From assembly GCA_009778065.1 (NCBI GenBank), contig WRKM01000001.1, positions 1 to 64,000 of the forward strand: DNA of 64,000 bases. Direction: 5' to 3'. The notes beneath the pieces are model-generated. The model saw only the letters and a list, made by a program, of their open reading frames with translations. It ran no database searches and was not told the origin of the DNA. This DNA is from Oscillospiraceae bacterium. GTDB lineage: Bacteria > Bacillota > Clostridia > Oscillospirales > Ruminococcaceae. This document shows, one piece after another, positions 1 through 8,698 of this stretch. Position numbers and translations under genes: made by a program. The number at the start of each line of letters is the position of its first letter. The first letter of the stretch is position 1.

Positions 1-2
1 AG

Positions 3-764
3 TATTGGGCAAAGGTGAGATATTCATATATTTGGGCTGAAAACTTGTTTCATGGAAATATAGGGTATATCCAATTAGATAATATTTACTTTAATGCTGA
101 TTCATACAACGAAGAATGGCTTTATCCTTTCCGTGAAAATACTGTTGTTGGAAATAGGTCTGCACAATTTATAAGTTATGGAATATATTTAACAACAACA
201 CAAGGGAAAAATCACGGGTACGGTGATTTAAGACATCTCGGTATCGACATAACAGCAGGCTCGGAAGCAGTAGGAAAAGGCGTTAATTTAAGGTATGTGT
301 CACAAATGAGATTGAAAGAATATCCTGTGTTTTCTCCCGTTTCAGGTGAAGTCATACATTCAGGGTTGTATGGAGGTTATGGAAACTGTGTGCAAATAAG
401 GAGCGATTCAAATTATATAATTCTCTTAGGTCATCTTGAATTTGAGCCTTTAGTTAAAGTTGGAGAAAAAGTAACGCCATACACGATGCTTGGGATAGCC
501 GGAAATACAGGCAGGTCTTCTAATTATCACTTACATTTAGAAGTTTGGTTTGATAAAATAGCGACAGCCACAGAAGGCACAAAAACATATTTGAGAAATC
601 CTGTCTACTTCTTTCAAGAAAAAGAGAATTTTTATAATGAAGGTACAAAAAACAATTGGAGTTGCCGTGTAATTGAAGATGTAGCTGAAAACAAAAAGAA
701 ATGTATTTTATGTGGATATGCACATTATGAAAATCCCTGGGAACAATTTGAGGAGGAAGTATGA
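3..764 (+). CDS. M23 (LytM-type) metallopeptidase, 5' end outside window
   Basis: This is the C-terminal part of a peptidoglycan endopeptidase of the M23/lysostaphin-LytM family, which cleaves cross-links in the cell wall. The zinc ligands are present: the HLGID segment, the GHLEF segment and the final HLHLEV (HxH) motif. The reading frame is open to the left edge of the window, so the GTG at 15 is probably internal and the signal peptide, if any, lies outside. A short Cys-containing tail (CILC) follows the catalytic domain. The stop overlaps the start of the following lipoprotein gene (ATGA), so the two are probably co-translated. The region is AT-rich, which suggests accessory DNA. Confidence 0.85.
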   Translation, partial: YWAKVRYSYIWAENLFHGNIGYIQLDNIYFNADSYNEEWLYPFRENTVVGNRSAQFISYGIYLTTTQGKNHGYGDLRHLGIDITAGSEAVGKGVNLRYVSQMRLKEYPVFSPVSGEVIHSGLYGGYGNCVQIRSDSNYIILLGHLEFEPLVKVGEKVTPYTMLGIAGNTGRSSNYHLHLEVWFDKIATATEGTKTYLRNPVYFFQEKENFYNEGTKNNWSCRVIEDVAENKKKCILCGYAHYENPWEQFEEEV

Positions 765-1894
765 TGAAAAAAAATATTTGTATTTTAATCGTTTTGCTAA
801 TACTATTATCGTCTTGTAATAAACAAGTCGGTAAGCATAATCTTATTTCTTCTGATATAGCACCAACAATCGAACCACCTATTGAAGAAACTACCGTTAC
901 AGAAACAATACACGAGATTATAGCGCCTAATATTACATCAAATACAATCACCGAACCTTTAACTACCGTTGAACCCAACGAAATATCTGTTTTGACAATT
1001 TATCCTTTTGGAGATAATTCGCGTTCTTGGATTTTTAATGCTTTCTATAATCTTGATTTTCCTTATTATAATGAATTTGAGGGTTTAGTAAGCAAAGATG
1101 AATTTAAAAATTGGTGGGATAATTATCACCCAGAAGGACACGGTACGGAAGAATGGCTTTCTTTGAGAATGGATATAAGCGAATTTGCTAATTTATTTTC
1201 GTTTTTTTGTGATTTTAACTTTTCGGAACAACAGATAAGAGAAACGCTTCTTGGATGGAACGAACTTGACTATTACGATGGGATTATTGATAAATATATC
1301 TATTCAAAAGAAGAAATAAACGCTTTGTCAACGAAAAACAAGTTAGAAGTGGTTAAGTTGTTTTCCAATGAATGGGCAACTATTAAAGATGATAAGGCTT
1401 ATGCTCCAGGTTGGTTTTTCTATTCTTCGATTGAAGACTATAAAAAAGCAAGAATCACATTAGATGATTTGGTAAAAATTGTAGGAAAGGGTGGAAATGT
1501 AATACCTTTTTATGATTATTTTCCTGATTTAGTAGGATACAAAGCTTATCTCTATCTTAACAGCGATGTTGATGTCATAGAACTCTGCGGTTACGACCGC
1601 GACTTTGATATGCCTATGGCGTATGAAGGCTATTATTGGTCGCTTTATGAGAGCTATATTGACTTTTTCAACTTAAACAGGGACGATGATAACGGTTTTA
1701 ATGTTATCAAAAACGAAACTACCTTCTCCCCCCACTGGGTCTACTACAACAAACCCGCCGCTTACATCGAAGCAGGCATAACCCCCGAAGAACTCATAGA
1801 AATGCTCCCGAAATATGAAGCTTTAGGGATTTTGACAGATGAAGCATGGGCGGCATTGCAGGGGAAGATATACGCTTATGCAGATGAGGGGTAG
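761..1894 (+). CDS. Uncharacterised lipoprotein
   Basis: The product is 377 aa with a lipoprotein signal: a basic start, a hydrophobic core and a lipobox ending LSSC at about residue 19. A Thr/Glu/Pro-rich linker follows, then an aromatic-rich globular part I do not recognise. It overlaps the preceding M23 peptidase gene by 4 bp and is probably its partner at the cell surface. The first ~950 bp are AT-rich, while the last ~170 bp (from about 1725) are clearly GC-richer. The C-terminus (NKPAAYIEAG...) may therefore have a different origin from the rest of the gene. No enzymatic motif is visible. Confidence 0.7.
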   Translation: MMKKNICILIVLLILLSSCNKQVGKHNLISSDIAPTIEPPIEETTVTETIHEIIAPNITSNTITEPLTTVEPNEISVLTIYPFGDNSRSWIFNAFYNLDFPYYNEFEGLVSKDEFKNWWDNYHPEGHGTEEWLSLRMDISEFANLFSFFCDFNFSEQQIRETLLGWNELDYYDGIIDKYIYSKEEINALSTKNKLEVVKLFSNEWATIKDDKAYAPGWFFYSSIEDYKKARITLDDLVKIVGKGGNVIPFYDYFPDLVGYKAYLYLNSDVDVIELCGYDRDFDMPMAYEGYYWSLYESYIDFFNLNRDDDNGFNVIKNETTFSPHWVYYNKPAAYIEAGITPEELIEMLPKYEALGILTDEAWAALQGKIYAYADEG

Positions 1895-1914
1895 AATATA
1901 ATTTTTAACATGAA

Positions 1915-1947
1915 AAAAGGGTATCGCTTAAATGTTGATACCCTTTT
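1915..1947. terminator. Bidirectional rho-independent terminator
   Basis: An 11-bp perfect stem (AAAAGGGTATC at 1915-1925, complement at 1937-1947) encloses an 11-nt loop. The A/T flanks give a U-tract in either direction. It ends the lipoprotein transcript and can back up termination of the convergent ung transcript. Confidence 0.8.
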
Positions 1948-1960
1948 GACATCAGATTTA

Positions 1961-1989
1961 AGGGTCGCCGCGAAATGCACGGCGACCCT
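1961..1989 (-). terminator. GC-rich hairpin downstream of ung
   Basis: A perfect 10-bp stem (AGGGTCGCCG at 1961-1970 with its complement at 1980-1989) and a 9-nt loop lie 7 bp past the ung stop codon. The U-tract on the minus strand is weak. Confidence 0.6.
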
Positions 1990-1996
1990 CAGGTCT

Positions 1997-2674
1997 TTAT
2001 TCATCGTCCTCAATACGCCAATTTACTTGAGGTAAATTTTTCTCTTCAAGAAAAATATTTGCCCTCGAAAAATGGCGGCAACCGAAGAATCCGTTATACG
2101 CTGAGAGCGGACTCGGATGTGCAGAGGTCAATATCATATGTATGGGATTCGTCAAAAGCCTTGACTTTGAGCGTGCGTTCATTCCCCACAGAATGAAAAC
2201 AATCGGCTTTTCGCGTCCGTTTAAAACCTCTATAATCTTATCCGTAAAATACTCCCACCCGCGACCCCTGTGGCTGTTTGCAAAACCTTGCCGTACAGTC
2301 ATCACGGTATTTAAGAGCAATACGCCGTTTTTCGCCCAGTTAGTCAGGTCTCCGTGTGCGGGTGGAATTATGCCCATGTCGTCGGTCAGTTCTTTAAAAA
2401 TATTTTCAAGCGAGGGCGGTCGCCGCGTACCTCTTTGCACCGAAAAGCACAGCCCATGCGCCTGCCCCGGCTCATGATACGGGTCCTGTCCGAGAATTAC
2501 CGCCTTAACATCGTTGTAAGCGGTCAGTTTAAGCGCGTTAAATATGTCGTTCATATTTGGGTAAACGGAGGATTCGCTATATTCTTTTTTCAAAAACTCC
2601 CGCAAATCTACATAATACCGTCTTTTAAATTCGTCTTTTAAAATTTCGTTCCAGTCATTTCCGAAATCTACCAT
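1997..2674 (-). CDS. ung: Uracil-DNA glycosylase (family 1)
   Basis: This enzyme removes uracil from DNA as the first step of base excision repair. The 225-aa length is normal for the family. The water-activating GQDPYH motif is at residues 62-67 (Asp64). The HPSPLS motif with the catalytic His is at 186-191. The LLLNTVMTVR and SHRGRGWE segments typical of Ung are also present. Its start overlaps the end of the upstream zinc-ribbon gene by 7 bp, so the two are co-transcribed. Confidence 0.97.
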   Translation of the reverse strand: MVDFGNDWNEILKDEFKRRYYVDLREFLKKEYSESSVYPNMNDIFNALKLTAYNDVKAVILGQDPYHEPGQAHGLCFSVQRGTRRPPSLENIFKELTDDMGIIPPAHGDLTNWAKNGVLLLNTVMTVRQGFANSHRGRGWEYFTDKIIEVLNGREKPIVFILWGMNARSKSRLLTNPIHMILTSAHPSPLSAYNGFFGCRHFSRANIFLEEKNLPQVNWRIEDDE

Positions 2675-3066
2675 ACTTCAAAACCTCCGAAATACAACAT
2701 AGCCAAAACGCCGCAGGCGACAGATAATAGCCCGATAATCACAAGACAGAAAATAAGTGCGGGTAGTCCAAAAGAAATTTTTTCCTTTTTTACTGTTTCA
2801 GGCGGGGAAACAATCTTTTCAGGCAGAGGAGCCTCACTATCAGGTGAGGGGATGTTAACCTCAGGCGGGACGTTATTTCTCTCTGTTGAAAAGAGAGTGT
2901 CTCCTTGTTCGGCGACAGGCTCGTTCTCCGGGAACAGTGCGGCTTGCTCAGGTGCGATTCCGCCGCCGACAGCGTCAACCGCCGCCATTTGCTGTACTTT
3001 ATTACCGCAGGTGTGGCAAAAAAGACTGCCTCCGTTTAATCCGACTCCGCATTTTGAACAGAACAT
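2668..3066 (-). CDS. Zinc-ribbon membrane protein
   Basis: This 132-aa protein starts with a zinc ribbon (FCSKCG...FCHTCG). A Pro/Glu-rich linker follows, and there is one C-terminal membrane segment of about 25 residues. I chose the ATG at 3066 because an AGGAGG ribosome-binding site lies at 3073-3078, six bases upstream; longer reading is possible but has no such site. The zinc ribbon would face the cytoplasm if the tail is the only anchor. It precedes and overlaps ung. The function is unknown; zinc-ribbon plus single-TM proteins are common in Clostridia. Confidence 0.75.
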   Translation of the reverse strand: MFCSKCGVGLNGGSLFCHTCGNKVQQMAAVDAVGGGIAPEQAALFPENEPVAEQGDTLFSTERNNVPPEVNIPSPDSEAPLPEKIVSPPETVKKEKISFGLPALIFCLVIIGLLSVACGVLAMLYFGGFEVW

Positions 3067-3124
3067 TATTTTCCTCCTCGCGAACAATTGACAATTACCG
3101 CTTGCCAACAGTCAATATAATATT

Positions 3125-3919
3125 TTATTTAATTTTTCGGATATATTCAAATAAGTATTGATTTGCGAGTCCCTCAAAGCCCGCAGTACACGGGGGAAGT
3201 CCGTTTGGATAAAACCGTTCCATAGCCCGTTTTATCCAGACATCTTTAGGAAACGCACTCACTTTACCGTAGGCGCATAAAAGCACGCAATCGGCGACCT
3301 TTTCGCCTACACCTTTTATTTTCATAAGCTCATTGCGAGCCTCGTCAATCGGTGTTTCATAAAGAGCGTTTAGGTCTATTTCGCCGCTCTTAACTTTACG
3401 CGCCGCATCAATTATGTACTTTGCGCGATAACCGACCCGCACGCTCGCCAAATCGTCCTCGCTAAGACCCGAAAGTCTATAGGCAGTCGGAAAAGCAAAA
3501 CAATTCTTATCTAATATTTCACCAAAACTCGTACATAACCGCTCAATCATGCCTTTTATATTCGGTATACTGTTTCTCTGCGAGCAGATAAAGCTGATAA
3601 GAGTCTCGAAAGGCTCTTGTTTTAATTGCCTTAACCCATACGCATACTCACACGCCTTATTCAAGACGGGTTCGCTTGAAAAACACTCTATCATTTGCCT
3701 GTAATCAGTAGCCGTATTAAAATATTCTAACCAAAAAGGCAGGTCTTTATCTGTTATATTAATCAACCAAAAGCCGTCTGCCCGGCAGTTAATTTCAAGC
3801 ATACGATTTCCCGCAATGCCAAAATATCTGTTATCCTCTATCCGCTTCCAGCGAAACGCTTGTCCGCCTATCAGGGTCAATTCGGGGTTAAAAAAATCAG
3901 TCTTAATAAAAAAATCCAT
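3125..3919 (-). CDS. 8-oxoguanine DNA glycosylase / AP lyase (OGG1-type)
   Basis: This bifunctional glycosylase excises oxidised guanine and nicks the abasic site. The 264-aa protein has the OGG N-terminal domain with GQAFRW at residues 19-24. Its helix-hairpin-helix-GPD domain has the hairpin KIKGVGEKVADC at about 200-211. By alignment with OGG1 from memory, Lys207 is the Schiff-base lysine and Asp226 (in PKDVW) the catalytic aspartate; both are intact. It lies upstream of the zinc-ribbon/ung pair on the same strand, forming a small base-excision-repair cluster. Three tandem 39-bp repeats sit directly upstream of its start. Confidence 0.93.
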   Translation of the reverse strand: MDFFIKTDFFNPELTLIGGQAFRWKRIEDNRYFGIAGNRMLEINCRADGFWLINITDKDLPFWLEYFNTATDYRQMIECFSSEPVLNKACEYAYGLRQLKQEPFETLISFICSQRNSIPNIKGMIERLCTSFGEILDKNCFAFPTAYRLSGLSEDDLASVRVGYRAKYIIDAARKVKSGEIDLNALYETPIDEARNELMKIKGVGEKVADCVLLCAYGKVSAFPKDVWIKRAMERFYPNGLPPCTAGFEGLANQYLFEYIRKIK

Positions 3920-3921
3920 AA

Positions 3922-4038
3922 AACACCATAAATTCGATATTGCGTAAAATTTATTTCAAAAACATCATAAATTCGATATTGCGTAAAATTTATTTTAAAA
4001 ACACCATAAATTCGATATTGCGTAAATTTTATTTTAAA
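3922..4038. repeat. Three tandem 39-bp repeats in a divergent intergenic region
   Basis: Three head-to-tail copies of exactly 39 bp lie at 3922-3960, 3961-3999 and 4000-4038 with only a few differences. Each carries the shared core AATTCGATATTGCGTAAA. They lie between the start of the OGG-type gene (minus strand) and the DUF6062 gene (plus strand), so they could be operator or promoter repeats. Confidence 0.9.
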
Positions 4039-4131
4039 AGCTCTTGATTATTTGTTTATATTGTACTACAATTAGTATATACCCAAGCAACCGACAATAA
4101 CTACAGATAATTTAAGAAGGCGGTGTCCGTT

Positions 4132-4818
4132 ATGAGAGAAAGTATACTAACTATCCCTGTAAACGAGGTTTTCGAGCCGAAAGAAGGTTGCCCTGTTTGC
4201 CGTATGCGTGATACGGTAGAGGAGCATATCTGCGAGTACATAATGGGTGCGGCGATGATGGAACCCGATGTACGTACAGAGACTAATAAGCTCGGTTTCT
4301 GTACAATGCACTACCCCATGCTCGCAAAACAGGGAAACAGGCTGTCCCTCGCGCTGACCCTCAACACCCACTTAGCAGAAGTGAGAAGAAACGTCTTTGA
4401 TAATAAAAATGTTTTCGCCTCAAAGACAAAACGCGCCGATAAAATCGAAAGCACCTGCTTCGTCTGCTCAAAGGTTGACTGGGGCGTCAATCACATGCTG
4501 AAAACTGTTTTCACGTTATTTGAAAAAGAACGTAAATTTAAAACGCTTTTTGAGGAACAGGAATATTATTGCTTACCGCATTATCATATGCTCGCGGCAA
4601 AATCCGAGCAAATGCCCAAGAACGCACGCGCCGAATTTATAAAGACATTAAATCGAATCGTATCCGATTATGCAAAGGTTTTAAATTTCGATGTCAGCGA
4701 ATTCTGCGACAGCTTCGACTACCGAAATGCGGGGAAACTTCACTCGCCGGAAATGGAACACGTCAGGGTCTCTCCGCAAAAAACAGTCCAATTTCTGACA
4801 GGAAGAAAGATTATATAG
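4132..4818 (+). CDS. DUF6062 family protein
   Basis: The 228-aa product resembles the DUF6062 family of Clostridia, whose function is unknown. Visible features are an N-terminal CPVCRMR pair, a GFCTMHYPML segment, a CFVCSK pair in the middle and a YCLPHY segment, which together suggest a metal-binding (probably zinc) fold. I chose the ATG at 4132 because an AAGGCGG site ends 8 bases upstream. A GTG at 4123 would sit on top of that site. It has no signal peptide. Its end is 4 bp from the end of the convergent glycogen phosphorylase gene. Confidence 0.8.
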   Translation: MRESILTIPVNEVFEPKEGCPVCRMRDTVEEHICEYIMGAAMMEPDVRTETNKLGFCTMHYPMLAKQGNRLSLALTLNTHLAEVRRNVFDNKNVFASKTKRADKIESTCFVCSKVDWGVNHMLKTVFTLFEKERKFKTLFEEQEYYCLPHYHMLAAKSEQMPKNARAEFIKTLNRIVSDYAKVLNFDVSEFCDSFDYRNAGKLHSPEMEHVRVSPQKTVQFLTGRKII

Positions 4819-4822
4819 TCTT

Positions 4823-7168
4823 TCAGAGCTTCCAAATATTATCGGCATAATCTTTAATTGTTCTGTCGGAGCTGAATTTGCCCGCACTCGCCATATTGAG
4901 CCAGCATTTTTTATAGAACTCATCCCGTTTATCGCGATAATCGGCGTTAATTTGCAACTTCGCTTTAACATAGGAATTAAAATCACCCAACACGTAATAA
5001 TGGTCGGGAACATGCCATGAAGCCCCATCGGTAAGCGCGAAATACAACTCTCGGAAGAGTCCCGTGCCGCCATCTGAAACAGTACCGTCTATTAAGGTGT
5101 GAAGTACTCTGAAAATCAACGGGTCTTCGGAAAGGATTTTCCTCGGCTCATACGATTTCATAATCTCTTTCAAGTCCTTCGATACTGCCCCGAAGATGTA
5201 ATTATTTTCGGCTCCCGCTTCTTCCGCAATCTCGATATTTGCACCGTCAAGGGTTCCGAGTGTCACAGTTCCGTTTAACATAAATTTCATATTGCCCGTG
5301 CCTGATGCCTCTGTCCCCGCAGTTGAAATCTGCTCTGAAATATCTGCGGCAACAACAAGCTTTTCAGCATATGAAACATTATAGTTCTGCACAAAAACGA
5401 CTTTCATATACTCCCGTACTGTTTTATCGTTTTCAATAAGTGCGGCGATTTCATTTATGTACTTAATGATTCCCTTAGCCCTCGTATAAGCGGGGGCACT
5501 TTTCGCGCCGAAAATAAAGGTGGTGGGATAAAAATCCTTCAATCTCCCTTCTTTTATTCCGAAGTAGAAATATAAAATTGAAAATGCGTTCAAAAGTTGC
5601 CGTTTATACTCGTGCAGACGCTTTATCTGTATATCAAAGATACTGTCGGGATTTACTAATATGCCTTCATGCGTTTTTATATAATCCGCAAGCGTTTTCT
5701 TATTCTCTCGTTTTATCGCGGCGAAACGAGAAATGACCGCGCTGTCGTCCGCATGTTTTTTCAAGCTTTTAAGCCTGTCTAAGTCGTAAATCCACTCCCC
5801 GTCTCCGAGCAACTCGCTTATCTGTCCCGAAAGTGCGGGGTTGCAGAGTGCTATCCACCGGCGCGGGGTTATACCGTTAGTTTTGTTTTGAAACTTTTCG
5901 GGATAGAGTTCATACCATTCATTTAATACGTCGGTTTTAAGGATTTCGGTGTGAAGCTCTGCCACGCCATTCACCGCCGAGGTGCAATAAATAGCCATTC
6001 GTGCCATATGAAGCAGTGTCCGAGAACTATGTGAGCTCTCTCTGGATACGATACGCAGACTGTTTATCTTTTCGGCTGATAAGCCGCGAATATACATATC
6101 GCCGATAAAAGCCTCGTTTATTTGTAAGCAGACCTCATAAATGCGCGGTAAAATTTCCCGAACCAACTCTATATCCCATTTTTCGAGGGCTTCCGCCATT
6201 ATCGTGTGATTAGTATAATTAAAAACTTTACGGGAGACATTGAGAGCCTCTGAAAAATCAAATCCTTCATCGTCAATCAGGAGTCTAATCAATTCGGGAA
6301 TCGCCACGACAGGGTGGGTATCATTAAGCTGTATGCTTACATAATCAGGCAATTCCTGCATTGTTTTACCGTTTTGTTTATGCTTTTTTATTATATCGCG
6401 AACAGATGCCGCACTGAAAAAATACTCCTGCCGTAATCTCAGCTTCAGCCCTTCATGCGTACTGTCATTCGGATACAGACACCGACTTATATTCTCGGCT
6501 GATACTGCGTTTTCCGAGGCGCGTAAGTACTCGCCCCTGTCAAAAGCCTCAAAGCAAAATTCATTTTCGCGTAACGCCTCTGCCTGCCAGAGCCGCAGTG
6601 TGCGTATGTTTTCATTTTTGCGTCCTATAATGGGCATATCGTAAGGTATTGCCCTTACCTTCATGTCGCCGTACTCTAAAAGAACCGCATCCTCCTCGCG
6701 CCTGACGCTCCACGGGTCGCCGTGACGAGTCCAGTCGTCGGGAGCCTCTTTTTGAAAACCGTTCTCAAAGCTCTGCTTAAACAGACCGTATTTATAACGA
6801 ATACCGTAACCGTCGAGCGGATAACCTCCCGCCGCCGCACTATCCAAAAAGCACGCCGCAAGCCGCCCCAAGCCGCCATTTCCGAGTGCGGCATCCTCGA
6901 TGTCCTCCATCGCCGTAAAATCTTCTCCCGCATCAAAAAACGCTTTTTTTATGTCGTCAGTCAGTCCGAGACAGAGCAGATTATTATATACTGCCCGTCC
7001 CATTAAAAACTCCATGGAAAAATAGAATGCGCGGCGGTTATACTTCACCGCACTCTTTCGCCAATCGACGGCGATTTCTCCCATTACGGCTTCTGACAGC
7101 GTTTTGTGAATTTCATGGGGAGGAAGGTTTTTTGCGTTTTTGTGCATAAGCATATCTGTAATGTTCAT
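4823..7168 (-). CDS. glgP: Glycogen/starch alpha-glucan phosphorylase
   Basis: This enzyme releases glucose-1-phosphate from glycogen or maltodextrin and uses pyridoxal phosphate as cofactor. The 781-aa length is slightly below the usual ~800. The N-terminal segment NGGLGRLAACFLDS and the C-terminal PLP segment EASGTGNMKF, with the cofactor lysine at residue 628, are both intact. No other glycogen genes are nearby. A separate promoter lies at 7210-7238, and a terminator separates it from the response-regulator gene upstream, so it is probably monocistronic. Confidence 0.97.
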   Translation of the reverse strand: MNITDMLMHKNAKNLPPHEIHKTLSEAVMGEIAVDWRKSAVKYNRRAFYFSMEFLMGRAVYNNLLCLGLTDDIKKAFFDAGEDFTAMEDIEDAALGNGGLGRLAACFLDSAAAGGYPLDGYGIRYKYGLFKQSFENGFQKEAPDDWTRHGDPWSVRREEDAVLLEYGDMKVRAIPYDMPIIGRKNENIRTLRLWQAEALRENEFCFEAFDRGEYLRASENAVSAENISRCLYPNDSTHEGLKLRLRQEYFFSAASVRDIIKKHKQNGKTMQELPDYVSIQLNDTHPVVAIPELIRLLIDDEGFDFSEALNVSRKVFNYTNHTIMAEALEKWDIELVREILPRIYEVCLQINEAFIGDMYIRGLSAEKINSLRIVSRESSHSSRTLLHMARMAIYCTSAVNGVAELHTEILKTDVLNEWYELYPEKFQNKTNGITPRRWIALCNPALSGQISELLGDGEWIYDLDRLKSLKKHADDSAVISRFAAIKRENKKTLADYIKTHEGILVNPDSIFDIQIKRLHEYKRQLLNAFSILYFYFGIKEGRLKDFYPTTFIFGAKSAPAYTRAKGIIKYINEIAALIENDKTVREYMKVVFVQNYNVSYAEKLVVAADISEQISTAGTEASGTGNMKFMLNGTVTLGTLDGANIEIAEEAGAENNYIFGAVSKDLKEIMKSYEPRKILSEDPLIFRVLHTLIDGTVSDGGTGLFRELYFALTDGASWHVPDHYYVLGDFNSYVKAKLQINADYRDKRDEFYKKCWLNMASAGKFSSDRTIKDYADNIWKL

Positions 7169-7209
7169 ATTATCTCTCCGAATTATTAAAAATCCATGTT
7201 ATGGAATAC

Positions 7210-7238
7210 ATTTTACCATATGAGGATATATATGTCAA
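7210..7238 (-). promoter_or_regulatory. Promoter of glgP
   Basis: On the minus strand TTGACA (7238-7233) and TAAAAT (7215-7210) are separated by 17 bp. The predicted transcript starts about 35 bp before the glgP ATG. Confidence 0.7.
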
Positions 7239-7249
7239 TTAAAATTATG

Positions 7250-7284
7250 GCGGCGGCTTTAAAAAGGGGGAGAAAAGCCGCCGC
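7250..7284 (-). terminator. Terminator of the response-regulator gene
   Basis: A perfect 12-bp stem (GCGGCGGCTTTT at 7250-7261, complement at 7273-7284) with an 11-nt loop lies 23 bp past the response-regulator stop codon. A U-rich stretch follows on the minus strand. Confidence 0.8.
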
Positions 7285-7306
7285 TATATACTTCGGGGTA
7301 TCTTTT

Positions 7307-7981
7307 TCATATGAGCATATACCCTACCCCGTGTATCGTTTTTATCTCCGCAGAACATCCGGAGCCCGCAAGCTTCTTTCGTAATTCCTTTATGTGCATA
7401 TCTATCGTTCGGGTTTCCCCCGCAAAGCTGTTCCCCCAGACGTTAAGGAAAATCTGCTCGCGTCCTTGTACCTTTTCGGCGTTTTTACAAAGCAGACAAA
7501 GTAGCTTGAATTCCTTCAGTGTAACCTTGACCAGATTACCGTTCGCTATTATTCTGCGCTTCGTATAGTCGATGGTTATGTCCTTATAGGTGATTTTCAC
7601 ATCCGCCGTTTTTGCGTTCTTGCGCAGATTCTCTCTTATCCGTGACAAAAACTCTAAAACCCCGAACGGTTTTGCTATGTAATCGTCCGCCCCTGCGCTA
7701 AGCCCCCTGAAAGCTGTCGGCTCATCACCCTTAAGGGACACTGTGACGACCGGAATATGCGCCGTCCGCCTCTCAACTTTAAGGCGTGATAAAATCGAAA
7801 TACATTCATCACCGGGAAGAAGCACATCAATCAGAATTAAATCAGGCGTCATTCTGTTAAGCGCGCTGAAAAGCTCCGTGCCATTATTAAAACAACGGCA
7901 CATAAATTCACCTTCAAGAGAATAGGCGTAAAGTTCTTGTAACGCCTTATCGTCTTCTACTACAAAAATTATTGGTTTCAT
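7307..7981 (-). CDS. OmpR/PhoB-family response regulator (orphan)
   Basis: This 224-aa regulator has an N-terminal receiver domain: acidic pair E9-D10-D11, phospho-acceptor Asp52 in LIDVLLPGD, and Lys in IAKPF. A C-terminal winged-helix DNA-binding domain of the PhoB type ends GVGYMLI. I chose the ATG at 7981 because a GAGGGG site lies just upstream and receiver homology starts there. Longer reading would run into its own promoter (8034-8062). No histidine kinase gene is adjacent, so its partner must be elsewhere. The target genes are unknown. Confidence 0.92.
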   Translation of the reverse strand: MKPIIFVVEDDKALQELYAYSLEGEFMCRCFNNGTELFSALNRMTPDLILIDVLLPGDECISILSRLKVERRTAHIPVVTVSLKGDEPTAFRGLSAGADDYIAKPFGVLEFLSRIRENLRKNAKTADVKITYKDITIDYTKRRIIANGNLVKVTLKEFKLLCLLCKNAEKVQGREQIFLNVWGNSFAGETRTIDMHIKELRKKLAGSGCSAEIKTIHGVGYMLI

Positions 7982-8033
7982 GTCATCCCCTCTTTTTTTA
8001 TTTGCGACATTTACATAATTGCTGCTATTTTTA

Positions 8034-8062
8034 ATTATAGCAACAAATTGTATACCTGTCAA
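8034..8062 (-). promoter_or_regulatory. Promoter of the response-regulator gene
   Basis: TTGACA (8062-8057) and TATAAT (8039-8034) are separated by 17 bp on the minus strand, with a TGC extension before the -10. All twelve box positions match consensus. Confidence 0.8.
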
Positions 8063-8157
8063 CTGTTTTTTGAATTTTTTGTATTTTTATGTTACATATT
8101 ATTGATAAACCCTTTGTTTTGATATATCCTTATTCTATTGAAAAGGGGGGCAACAAT

Positions 8158-8481
8158 ATGTTACGGCACAGGCTTCGGGAGCTTCGGGAGTTCAACCGAT
8201 TAAACCAGGCTGACGTCGCTGCCTTGCTCAATATAACAAGGGGTGCGTACTCAATGTATGAGACAAGCAAGCGACAAATGAATCATGAGTCTCTATGTAT
8301 TTTAGCCGATTTTTACAAAATAACCGTCGATTATCTCTTGGGTAGAGAAAAAAGAGAGATTTTTTTGTGTACCGAGGCTGAAAAGGAGCATCTTGTGAAA
8401 CTGCGTAAGCTCAATGAACATGGAAAAAAAGTTATCACGACTCTATTAGAGATAGAGTGTTCGAGGATTAATTTAAAATGA
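8158..8481 (+). CDS. XRE-family helix-turn-helix regulator
   Basis: The 107-aa protein has a helix-turn-helix at about residues 5-60 (LNQADVAALLNITRGAYSMYE), followed by the segment DFYKITVDYLLGRE found in many phage-type and Clostridia regulators. A short charged C-terminal tail completes it. The ATG at 8158 follows a G-rich Shine-Dalgarno (AAGGGGGG); an upstream GTG-type extension has no support. It is divergent from the response-regulator gene and might regulate it or itself. The target is not known. Confidence 0.87.
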   Translation: MLRHRLRELREFNRLNQADVAALLNITRGAYSMYETSKRQMNHESLCILADFYKITVDYLLGREKREIFLCTEAEKEHLVKLRKLNEHGKKVITTLLEIECSRINLK

Positions 8482-8495
8482 ATGGCTGCAAAATT

Positions 8496-8526
8496 CCCGC
8501 GCCGAAGAATTACGGCGGGTGTTTTC
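8496..8526 (+). terminator. Terminator after the XRE gene
   Basis: CCCGCGCCG (8496-8504) pairs with CGGCGGG (8513-8519), with one bulge, followed by TGTTTTCTT. A second small stem with a TTCG loop (CTGCC/GGCAG) follows at about 8541-8556. Confidence 0.6.
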
Positions 8527-8627
8527 TTCGTGCTTCTTCTGCCTTCGGCAGGGGGAGCATAAACATTTTTTACTGTTCTTTACGGTACTGATACGATTAT
8601 CCCGAATTGTAAAATTATAATTCAGGA

Positions 8628-8657
8628 TTGACACGCGAGATGAGAACATGATATTAT
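8628..8657 (+). promoter_or_regulatory. Promoter of the TIM-barrel/AMP-ligase fusion gene
   Basis: TTGACA (8628-8633) and TATTAT (8652-8657) have an 18-bp spacer and a TGA extension before the -10. The predicted leader is about 35 nt and includes an AAAGGA ribosome-binding site. Confidence 0.65.
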
Positions 8658-8698
8658 TAATTTGGTACTAAACAAATTAAAGAAAAGGAATTCATAAA

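Noticed and set aside
3922-4038. CRISPR-like array
   Set aside because: Strict tandem 39-bp units with no spacers and no cas genes.
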